Shown here: in pieces, positions 1 to 5,475 of the stretch
Layout of the letters: each line of letters opens with the position of its first letter
Numbering within the stretch: the stretch's first letter is position 1
NCBI GenBank assembly: GCA_003235605.1
Contig: QJVU01000743.1
Coordinates: 1 to 11,241, forward strand
Direction: 5' to 3'
Origin: Planctomycetota bacterium
GTDB lineage: Bacteria; Planctomycetota; UBA1135; UBA2386
DNA length: 11,241 nt
Program-made: the position numbers and the translations under genes
Notes under the pieces: generated by a model
Database searches by the model: none
What the model was told of the DNA's origin: nothing
What the model saw: only the letters and a program-made list of their open reading frames with translations

Positions 1-461
1 GGACCAAGGCTGTCTTCGTGCTCCCCCACCAGGGCGGAGCAGCCGGTGAGGTTGATGTGATCCTGGATCACCATCAGGTCGCCGGCCTCGAGCTCCCGGG
101 CGATGCCGCCTGCAGCATTCGTGAGGAGGAACGTCTCGACTCCCCAGAGGCGCAGGGTTCGCACCGCCCGCACCACCTCATGGGGTGTCCAGCCCTCGTA
201 GAGGTGCACCCGACCCGTGAGGCATGCGACGGGCACACCGACCCGGCGACCCAGCACCAGGCTGCCGCCATGACCTGCCACACGGGGTCGGGGCCAGTCC
301 CGGATGTCAGCGAAGGGAATCGCCGTGGCTTCTTCGAGACCGTTGGCGAAGCCCGAAAGTCCGCTGCCCAGCACCAGCGCCACGCGTGGCCGCGCCAGCC
401 CAAGAGCGGCGATGGCTTTCACCGCTGCCCGCAGTCGGCTGGTCTCGCTCCCGCTACTCAT
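1..461 (-). CDS. punA: Purine nucleoside phosphorylase, N-terminal part (runs off left edge)
   Basis: This is the trimeric (PNP-II/PunA) type of purine nucleoside phosphorylase. It splits purine nucleosides with phosphate into free base and ribose-1-phosphate in the cytoplasm. The first 153 residues are visible and show the family's active-site landmarks at the same numbers as in human PNP: Ser33 in LGSGLSGF, His64 in VAGHGGS, Arg84/His86/Glu89 in GRVHLYEG, and Ala116 in TNAAGG. These are followed by GDLMVIQDHINLTG. The C-terminal part, with the purine-binding Glu and Asn, lies outside the window. The family is usually about 270-290 aa, so roughly half is present. The ATG at 461-459 overlaps the end of the upstream transporter gene by 8 nt, which suggests translational coupling. 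Neighbouring nucleotidase and nucleoside transporter genes agree with a role in nucleoside salvage. Confidence 0.93.
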   Translation of the reverse strand, partial: MSSGSETSRLRAAVKAIAALGLARPRVALVLGSGLSGFANGLEEATAIPFADIRDWPRPRVAGHGGSLVLGRRVGVPVACLTGRVHLYEGWTPHEVVRAVRTLRLWGVETFLLTNAAGGIARELEAGDLMVIQDHINLTGCSALVGEHEDSLG

Positions 462-1671
462 CCCTCAGAAACCCCGCGACACAGGCCGTCATGCACGTGG
501 CGAGCGCGCCAGCGACCATCGCCCGCAATGCAAGGCGTGCGATGTCCGATTTCCGTTCCGGAGCCATCGCCCCCAGGCCGCCGATCTGGATGGCGACCGA
601 GCCCAGGTTGGCAAAGCCACACAGTGCAAACGACGCGATCATGCTCGTGCGTGCCGTAACCTGCCCAGAACCGACCAGGTCCGCCAACTCCTTGTACGCT
701 ACCAGCTCGGTGAGGACGATCTTCGTCCCGAGGAGCTCTGCCAGCCGGCCCACGTCCTCCACTCCCATCACCGCGGCGATCGGGTAGAAAAGCCACCCGA
801 GGACCTTCCCCAGGCTCAGGTGCTCGCCTCCGACCCACGGAACGAAGGCGAACAGCCAGTCGATCACCGCCACCAGCCCGAGGAACGCGATCAGCATCGC
901 ACCGACGTTGAGGGCCAGGCGCAGTCCATCCAGGGCACCGTTGGCGGCGGCCTCCACGACATTGGTTGCACCCGTGTCCGCGGCGTGCACGACCCTGCCC
1001 ATGGTCTCGCTCGTTTCCGTCTCCGGCCACAGCATCTTCGTGCAGATCAACCCCGCCGGCACGGCCATGACGCTGGCAACCATCAGATGGCCGGCGCTGA
1101 TCCCGAAGGAGACGTAGATCACGAACACGCCTCCAGCGATGGTACAGAAGCCGCCGGTCATCACGGCATGAATCTCGCTCAGCGTCATCTTGGACAGATA
1201 GGGGCGGACCATCATCGGCGCTTCGACCTGCCCCACGAACACGTTGCCACAGGCTGACAGCGATTCCGCGCCGGACGTCCCCATGACCCGGGCCATCACC
1301 CACGCCATGACTTGCACGATCCTCTGCATGACCCCCAGGTGGTAGAGGACAGTCATGAACGACGAGAAGAAGATCAGCGTCGGCAGCACCTGGGTGGCAA
1401 AGACAACCCCGAGGGTCTTTGCGTTCGCCAAGGGCCCGAAGACGAACGTCGTGCCGCTCTCGGACAGGGCCAGGAAGCTCTTCACGCCTTCGCCGAGGCC
1501 GCGCAGCCAGCTGTTGCCCCGCTCCCAGTACAGGAAGCAGAGGCCCAGCGCTCCCTGGATGATCATGCCCGTGACTACCAAGCGCCAGGATATTGCCTTC
1601 CGGTTCCGCGACAAAGCGAACAGGACTGCCAGGATGACGACGATCCCCAGGAGCGAGGTGAGTCGTTGCAT
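454..1671 (-). CDS. nupC: Concentrative nucleoside transporter (CNT/NupC family)
   Basis: This is a 405-aa polytopic inner-membrane protein that imports nucleosides using an ion gradient. Length and hydrophobicity match bacterial CNT proteins. Substrate-site motifs are visible: GQVEAP at residues 147-152 (the GQ-x-E-A-P loop), Glu322 in TELVAYKEL, and CGFANLGS at 351-358 supplying Asn355 and Ser358. These correspond to the residues that contact nucleoside in the Vibrio cholerae CNT structure. The ATG at 1671 is the first in the frame after surE, 28 nt downstream of its stop, with no clear Shine-Dalgarno sequence. The stop overlaps the start of punA by 8 nt. The context (surE before, purine nucleoside phosphorylase after) supports nucleoside uptake; nucleoside preference and whether Na+ or H+ drives it cannot be read with confidence. 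Confidence 0.94.
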   Translation of the reverse strand: MQRLTSLLGIVVILAVLFALSRNRKAISWRLVVTGMIIQGALGLCFLYWERGNSWLRGLGEGVKSFLALSESGTTFVFGPLANAKTLGVVFATQVLPTLIFFSSFMTVLYHLGVMQRIVQVMAWVMARVMGTSGAESLSACGNVFVGQVEAPMMVRPYLSKMTLSEIHAVMTGGFCTIAGGVFVIYVSFGISAGHLMVASVMAVPAGLICTKMLWPETETSETMGRVVHAADTGATNVVEAAANGALDGLRLALNVGAMLIAFLGLVAVIDWLFAFVPWVGGEHLSLGKVLGWLFYPIAAVMGVEDVGRLAELLGTKIVLTELVAYKELADLVGSGQVTARTSMIASFALCGFANLGSVAIQIGGLGAMAPERKSDIARLALRAMVAGALATCMTACVAGFLRDE

Positions 1672-1699
1672 TGGCCCGTAGGCTAGAGGCGCGCCACGC

Positions 1700-2560
1700 C
1701 TATTCCACCGTCAACTTCCACTCCCGAAGCGCGGCCAGCGACCCTTCATCGGTCCAGTCCAGCCGGATCGGCACCACCGTGATCATGCCTTCATGGAAGG
1801 CCCGGGAATCGCTGCCCTGGGGCCCATCCTGCACGTCCTCCACCCGCGCCTCGAAGACACCTTCGCCCTTCTGCTCGTACTCGCGCACCAGGATGTGCGA
1901 GCCCCCCATCCGCGCCACGGCGACCCCGCGCAGGTCCCCCGGCAGACCTGCAGGCACGTTGATGTTGTAGCCGATGCCCTTGGGCGCGCCTCGAGCCCAG
2001 AGTTTCCGCACGAAGAGGGCTGCAAAACGGGCCGCGATCCCGTGGTCCCTCTGACTGCCCGCCTCGGAGACGGCGATCCCCGGCACCCCTTGATAGACCC
2101 CCTCCATGGCCGCACCGACAGTGCCGGAGTAGTGCGCCACCAGGCCCACGTTGGCACCACGGTTGATGCCGGACACCACGAGGTCGAAACGCTTTCGCTT
2201 GCCGACCCCGACGATGCCGAAGCGAACTGCGTCGGCAGGCGTGCCGCCCACCGCCCAGGCCTCCTTGGCCGCCGGGACCTCGTGGGCCACGACCCGCACC
2301 GGGCCCAGGATCCTCACCGAGTGGCTGCTGCCGGAGCAGTTGCTGCGCGGAGCCACTACCACGACCTCCCCCACCTTGGCAAGCTCGGACACCAGGGCAT
2401 GCAGTCCTGGCGAGTCGATGCCGTCGTCGTTCGTGACCAGGATCCGCGGAGCGCGGGCCGGCACTGGTTCCTGTCCGTCTCCATCGCGGCAGGCAGCGGG
2501 CCCGAACAACAACGCCAACGAGGCCAACGACACCAACAACGCCTTCGCGATCTTGCTCAT
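1700..2560 (-). CDS. surE: SurE-family 5'-nucleotidase with an N-terminal export signal
   Basis: SurE proteins are metal-dependent phosphatases acting on 5'-/3'-nucleoside monophosphates and short polyphosphate. The core signature is intact (numbering from this ATG): ILVTNDDGIDSPGL at about 40-53 with the metal-binding Asp pair, the SNCSGSSHS loop near 73-81, GTPADAVRFG near 106-115, SGINRGANVG at about 130-139 with the metal-binding Asn, YSGTVGAAMEG, and NINVP. What is odd is the N-terminus: about 40 residues precede the usual SurE start. It begins MSKIAK, continues with a long hydrophobic run, and ends FGPAAC, followed by a polar linker. This reads as a signal peptide, possibly lipoprotein-type, although Pro at -3 makes the lipobox imperfect. 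Characterised SurE proteins are cytosolic. In-frame ATGs at 2566 and 2587 are alternative starts; none has a clear Shine-Dalgarno, and the shortest gives the best signal peptide. It heads the surE-nupC-punA run. Confidence 0.92.
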   Translation of the reverse strand: MSKIAKALLVSLASLALLFGPAACRDGDGQEPVPARAPRILVTNDDGIDSPGLHALVSELAKVGEVVVVAPRSNCSGSSHSVRILGPVRVVAHEVPAAKEAWAVGGTPADAVRFGIVGVGKRKRFDLVVSGINRGANVGLVAHYSGTVGAAMEGVYQGVPGIAVSEAGSQRDHGIAARFAALFVRKLWARGAPKGIGYNINVPAGLPGDLRGVAVARMGGSHILVREYEQKGEGVFEARVEDVQDGPQGSDSRAFHEGMITVVPIRLDWTDEGSLAALREWKLTVE

Positions 2561-2604
2561 GTTCATCGGGGTCAACAGGGCCTGCATGCTACCATCCGGA
2601 GAAG

Positions 2605-3792
2605 ATGGAGCTGATCGTCATCCTGCTTGGCGAGCTGCTGTTCGCGCCCTTCATCGCCGCGCTGATCCTGGTACTCGAGCTCGTCGCCCTCGCGATCGGT
2701 GGGGTCCTGGATCTCATCGGCAGCCGCGTCACCAGTCCCGACATGGAACCACAACCGCCGGCCAGGATGCCGCGGCGGTGGTCGAAGATCCTGCTGGTGT
2801 CGGCCGCGGGTCTTGCCCTGGGGACCTTCGGCACCCTGCTGGCGCTGGACCTGTTCTGCTTCGCTGGCACCACGCGGTGGGTGTTGGACCGGGTGGAGAA
2901 AGCCACCGGCATCCAGATCGCCTACGACTCCGCCAGCGGCTCGTTGTTTGGCGGACGCCTGAGCCTCGACGGCGTGGCCATCAAGAAGTCCGACGGACCC
3001 CGCACCCGATGTGACCTCACCGTCAAGAACGCAGAGGTGCAATTCAGCATCTGGACACTCCTCGACAGCACGATCCGAATCGACTCTCTCGAGCTGAGGG
3101 AACTGCATGGCAGCTTCACCCGGCTCGAATCGAACGCCATGCCCCAGGGGCGGCGCGGCCGAAAGGCCTTCCGGATCCAGAAACTGGCCATCGAGGACCT
3201 GGATGTGGAGGTCAACGACCGGACCAAGGGCGACAAAGACAAGGACTGCGACAAGACCTATCGCGTGAACGCACCGACCTGGCGCAGCGAGCCCCTGCGC
3301 AGTCGCTGGCTGCCGTTCGACATCCTGTTCCACACCAACTGCGTCGGCACCCTCGCAGACGCCGACTTCGAGATCCGGGGCCACCCCGTCGAGGCCGGGC
3401 GCGAGACCCGCTGGAAGGCCACCAACCTGCCGGCTTGGTACCTGGCTCGAGAACTCTCCGGGCCCTTCGGACTGATCCAGGAAGGGATGGTGGACATCGA
3501 AGTGGACGACCTGTGGCGTCACGACGAGGTCACCGGGATCGACAGTCACTGGCGACTGGTGTTTCACGGCGTACGGGCCGAGGTTCCCGAGGACCTGCCC
3601 CTGAAGGAACGGCTCTGGCACAAGGCCTGGGTGAGCGCCCTCAACAAGCTGGGCGGCGGCGTTCCCCTGGAGTTCCGCCTGACCTTCGACGGCTCCAGGC
3701 TGACGACCCACGCCTCGCCCGGAGCCAGGGCCGCCTGGGAGGAGGTAGGCGGCGCCTTGGTCAAGAGGCTCCTCGGCATCAAGGTGAAGTGA
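2605..3792 (+). CDS. Membrane protein with AsmA-like N-terminal region
   Basis: This is a 395-aa protein of uncertain function. Residues 2-39 form a long hydrophobic stretch, and residues 61-86 form a second clear membrane helix after a basic loop (MPRRWSK). Directly after it comes VLDRVEKATGIQIAYDSASGSLFGGRLSLDGVAI (shown in parts: TGIQIAYDSASGSLFGG, then RLSLDGVAI). This pattern, a membrane anchor followed by 'TG..I.YD...GSLF.G.L.L.GV.I', is what starts AsmA/TamB/DUF748-type proteins, which are associated with outer-membrane biogenesis and lipid transport. The rest is beta-rich with repeated 'I.SLEL..L.G.F' and 'I..L.IEDLDVEV' segments, as expected for such a fold. It is much shorter than TamB. 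GGAG at 2598-2601 lies 3 nt before the ATG. It diverges from surE and its end overlaps the convergent PhyH gene by 14 nt. The fold assignment is inference from pattern, not a firm family call. Confidence 0.8.
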   Translation: MELIVILLGELLFAPFIAALILVLELVALAIGGVLDLIGSRVTSPDMEPQPPARMPRRWSKILLVSAAGLALGTFGTLLALDLFCFAGTTRWVLDRVEKATGIQIAYDSASGSLFGGRLSLDGVAIKKSDGPRTRCDLTVKNAEVQFSIWTLLDSTIRIDSLELRELHGSFTRLESNAMPQGRRGRKAFRIQKLAIEDLDVEVNDRTKGDKDKDCDKTYRVNAPTWRSEPLRSRWLPFDILFHTNCVGTLADADFEIRGHPVEAGRETRWKATNLPAWYLARELSGPFGLIQEGMVDIEVDDLWRHDEVTGIDSHWRLVFHGVRAEVPEDLPLKERLWHKAWVSALNKLGGGVPLEFRLTFDGSRLTTHASPGARAAWEEVGGALVKRLLGIKVK

Positions 3793-4474
3793 CTCCGGGC
3801 CTCCGCCTCTCTTGCACCTCGTACCATCCGAGGCGAGGGTCGAGGCAGTCCATGGGAGCGTATTCGAAATGTACGATCCTTCTGCGGTGTGGCGTCGAGG
3901 ACCGCCGCGAGGAATGCAGGATCAGCGGCGACATCACCAGCACGTCTCCAGCCAGGCATTCACACGTCACCTGGCAGGTCCCGGCCTTGTGACGGGCTCG
4001 TCCGGGTGCGAGGCGACCCAGGCGATGGGTGCCGGGACAGACCTGCAAAGCTCCGTTTTCGGAGCCCGTGTCATCGAGGTGGATCCGGAGCGCCGCCATG
4101 GCTGCCAGGACCGCCAAGGGGGGTTCGACATGGTCCACTCCATCCTTCACCGACCAGGGACCGTAGCCGGGCAAGACGGCTTTCCTGTCCACTGCGATCG
4201 TCAGGTCCTGGTGCCACGGAACAGGCCAGTTCCATCCTGCTCTCTTGTCGAACAGGATGCTGCGGACCGCCACCAGCCCGTTCGGAACGAGACGCAGCAG
4301 GCGTAGGTCAACGGCCAGCTCAGCGAACAGGGGCGAACGTGTGCGCAGGTGCCGCACGCATGCTGAACCTGCTACCGAGCCGACCCTCTCCGCTTCGTCG
4401 CGGACCCGCGCCAGCTCGTGCTGCGAAAACACCGCCCGGTGTATCTCGTAGCCATCCCGCTGCAAGGTCGGCAT
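3779..4474 (-). CDS. Phytanoyl-CoA dioxygenase (PhyH) family protein
   Basis: This is a 231-aa member of the PhyH group of non-haem Fe(II)/2-oxoglutarate-dependent oxygenases. The facial triad is visible: His88-x-Asp90 in PVPWHQDL and the distal His177 in SPLILHSSRR. Arg188, 11 residues further on, is placed to bind the 2-oxoglutarate carboxylate. The typical GSENGALQVCPGTHRLG segment lies between them, so the enzyme looks catalytically complete. The substrate cannot be told; many bacterial PhyH proteins act on small molecules other than phytanoyl-CoA. An in-frame upstream extension to 4609 exists but is low-complexity, Arg-rich and overlaps the TRL gene. The ATG at 4474, beginning MPTLQRDGYEIHR, gives the normal PhyH start. 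It follows the TRL gene by 5 nt, so it is probably co-transcribed with the lipoprotein genes. Its end overlaps the convergent AsmA-like gene by 14 nt. Confidence 0.88.
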   Translation of the reverse strand: MPTLQRDGYEIHRAVFSQHELARVRDEAERVGSVAGSACVRHLRTRSPLFAELAVDLRLLRLVPNGLVAVRSILFDKRAGWNWPVPWHQDLTIAVDRKAVLPGYGPWSVKDGVDHVEPPLAVLAAMAALRIHLDDTGSENGALQVCPGTHRLGRLAPGRARHKAGTCQVTCECLAGDVLVMSPLILHSSRRSSTPHRRRIVHFEYAPMDCLDPRLGWYEVQERRRPGVTSP

Positions 4475-4479
4475 CTCTG

Positions 4480-4830
4480 CTACCTGCCGTAGACGTGCAC
4501 GTACCTCTGGGTCCAGATCCCCAACACGCTGAGGATCTCCAGGTCCGCGTAGTGCACCTCGGTCATCCCCGCGCGCTTCATGATGTCTCCGATGGCGTTG
4601 CTCTCCCATTCGATCTCGACGTAGTAGCGAATCCGCTTGGTGTCACCCTTGGCGGTCGCGGTCCTGCCGGTGAACACGGGCGTGTTGTCGAGGTTCACGT
4701 CCAGGGGGATCGTGATATGGGTGTAGAGCAGCCCCGCCGTGCAACCGCTCATGAGCGGCATGAGAACGAAAAGAAGGAGAAGAGAGATCGCAGCCAGGGA
4801 GCGCATTCCGTGCATCCTGCTACTTCCCAT
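4480..4830 (-). CDS. TRL-like lipoprotein, copy 2
   Basis: This is a small predicted lipoprotein of 116 aa (longest reading). A hydrophobic segment ending LMPLMSGC provides a good lipobox with Cys30. After it come GLLYTHITIPLDVNLDNT, a divergent middle, and a C-terminus ending VHYADLEILSVLGIWTQRYVHVYGR (seen as ADLEILSVLGIW then VHVYGR). This order matches the TRL (tRNA-associated locus)-like family, a group of small secreted proteins of unknown function. It is a paralogue of the gene just upstream: both carry THIT-PLD, a helix before a 'T..HAD/YAD' motif, and a final VYG(R/K). Alternative ATGs are at 4815 and 4806; the one at 4806 (MRSLAAIS) gives a tidier signal peptide and has AGGA 8 nt upstream. 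The longest start overlaps the preceding gene by 11 nt. Confidence 0.82.
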   Translation of the reverse strand: MGSSRMHGMRSLAAISLLLLFVLMPLMSGCTAGLLYTHITIPLDVNLDNTPVFTGRTATAKGDTKRIRYYVEIEWESNAIGDIMKRAGMTEVHYADLEILSVLGIWTQRYVHVYGR

Positions 4831-5119
4831 AGACGATGGTCGTCTCCCGGAAGTACAGCCCGAACAAGATGATGAAGATCTCCCGGTCCGCGTGCTTCAG
4901 CGTCGTGATGCCGCCGTTCCGGGCGGCGGCCTGCATTCCCGCGTCACCCCAGGCCACCAACCCCAGCACGCTCTGGTACTCCGACCGGCCGACCTTGTCG
5001 CCGAGATCAGTCTCGTGAAGATCGATGTCCAGCGGGGTCGTGATGTGGGTGAACACACAGCCCGGCAGCACCAGCAACAAGACGGCAGGCAGCAGGATAA
5101 ACAGACGTCTCATGATCAC
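4820..5119 (-). CDS. TRL-like lipoprotein, copy 1
   Basis: This predicted lipoprotein is 99 aa from a GTG at 5119 or 97 aa from the ATG at 5113. The signal peptide MRRLFILLPAVLLLVLPGC ends in a lipobox with Cys21 (Cys19 from the ATG). The mature part begins VFTHITTPLDIDLHET and continues GLVAWGDAGMQAAARNGGIT, TLKHADREIF and a C-terminal IVYGK. The 'GDAGMQAAARNGGIT..HAD' block is a clear TRL-like family signature, better preserved here than in the downstream copy. Function is unknown for the family. It lies 35 nt after the 64-aa lipoprotein and its stop overlaps the next TRL gene, so these genes are likely one transcript. No Shine-Dalgarno is visible; an inverted repeat ATGATC/GATCAT covers the start codon. 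Confidence 0.83.
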   Translation of the reverse strand: MIMRRLFILLPAVLLLVLPGCVFTHITTPLDIDLHETDLGDKVGRSEYQSVLGLVAWGDAGMQAAARNGGITTLKHADREIFIILFGLYFRETTIVYGK

Positions 5120-5154
5120 TGGGGGATCATTAGAACCTGGCTCCCTTCATCGGC

Positions 5155-5349
5155 CTACCTCCGGTTGAAGAAGTCCTCGAGACTCCTCAAGCGGCTGGCC
5201 GTGATTTCCTCCTGGGGGACCGTCACCTCGATTGCTTCCCATTGTCCGGACTGGTTCTTCACCAGCTTGATGGTGCCGGTCACCGACATGCAACCCGACA
5301 GGACGAAGGTGAGAACAAGAGCCAACACAAGCATGAGACTGCGCCGCAT
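5155..5349 (-). CDS. Small predicted lipoprotein (64 aa), unknown function
   Basis: The protein starts MRRSLMLVLALVLTFVLSGC, a textbook lipoprotein signal with Arg-Arg, a hydrophobic core and lipobox LSGC (Cys20). The mature protein would be only 45 residues: a short beta-prone segment (VTGTIKLVKNQSGQWEAIEV) followed by a charged helix ending LEDFFNRR. I recognise no family. The gene call is supported by the signal peptide and by a strong Shine-Dalgarno sequence GGAGGA (TCCTCC at 5357-5362 on the plus strand) 7 nt before the ATG. It is the first gene of the run lipoprotein-TRL-TRL-PhyH and diverges from the Kelch gene. Confidence 0.75.
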   Translation of the reverse strand: MRRSLMLVLALVLTFVLSGCMSVTGTIKLVKNQSGQWEAIEVTVPQEEITASRLRSLEDFFNRR

Positions 5350-5356
5350 TCTGGGT

Positions 5357-5362
5357 TCCTCC
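5357..5362 (-). promoter_or_regulatory. Strong Shine-Dalgarno for the 64-aa lipoprotein
   Basis: GGAGGA on the minus strand ends 7 nt before the ATG at 5349. It is the best ribosome-binding site in the window and fixes the start of this short gene. Several other genes here (surE, nupC, TRL copy 1) lack any such motif, so initiation signals in this genome appear mixed. Confidence 0.7.
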
Positions 5363-5378
5363 GGGACCGTGGTTGGTA

Positions 5379-5410
5379 GGGGTCAGGGCATGGCTCAGGG
5401 TAGGGATGGG
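5379..5410 (+). other. Clustered G-runs (possible G-quadruplex) in divergent intergenic region
   Basis: Five runs of at least three G fall within 32 nt (5379-5382, 5386-5388, 5398-5400, 5403-5405, 5408-5410), with loops of 3, 9, 2 and 2 nt. This fits a loose G-quadruplex pattern on the plus strand. It sits in the 126-nt gap between the lipoprotein operon and the Kelch gene, where the promoters of both must lie. No convincing -35/-10 pair was found for either direction. Confidence 0.35.
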
Positions 5411-5475
5411 CATGATCGACCGCCACGTTCGTGATACAGTGGCGATACTTCCTGAACCTCCAACGGAGAGCCACC

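Noticed and set aside
304..1257. 317-aa plus-strand open frame
   Set aside because: It is antisense to the transporter gene, rich in His, Arg, Asp and Gln with no family pattern, and results from high GC. The minus-strand frame carries all CNT motifs.
2572..3711. 379-aa minus-strand open frame opposite the AsmA-like gene
   Set aside because: Composition is low-complexity (Gln/Gly/Pro/Val-rich) with no motif, and it covers the surE start region. The plus frame has membrane helices, an SD and an AsmA-like pattern.
4475..4609. N-terminal extension of the PhyH frame
   Set aside because: The added residues are Arg/His/Gly-rich and overlap the TRL lipoprotein in another frame; the family start fits the ATG at 4474.
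5431..5475. GTG start extending the Kelch protein
   Set aside because: It would put MIQWRYFLNLQRRAT before the signal peptide, and the ATG at 5476 has a good SD.
5411..5475. Sigma-70 type promoter for the Kelch gene (GATACT near 5444)
   Set aside because: No -35 hexamer at a suitable distance could be found.
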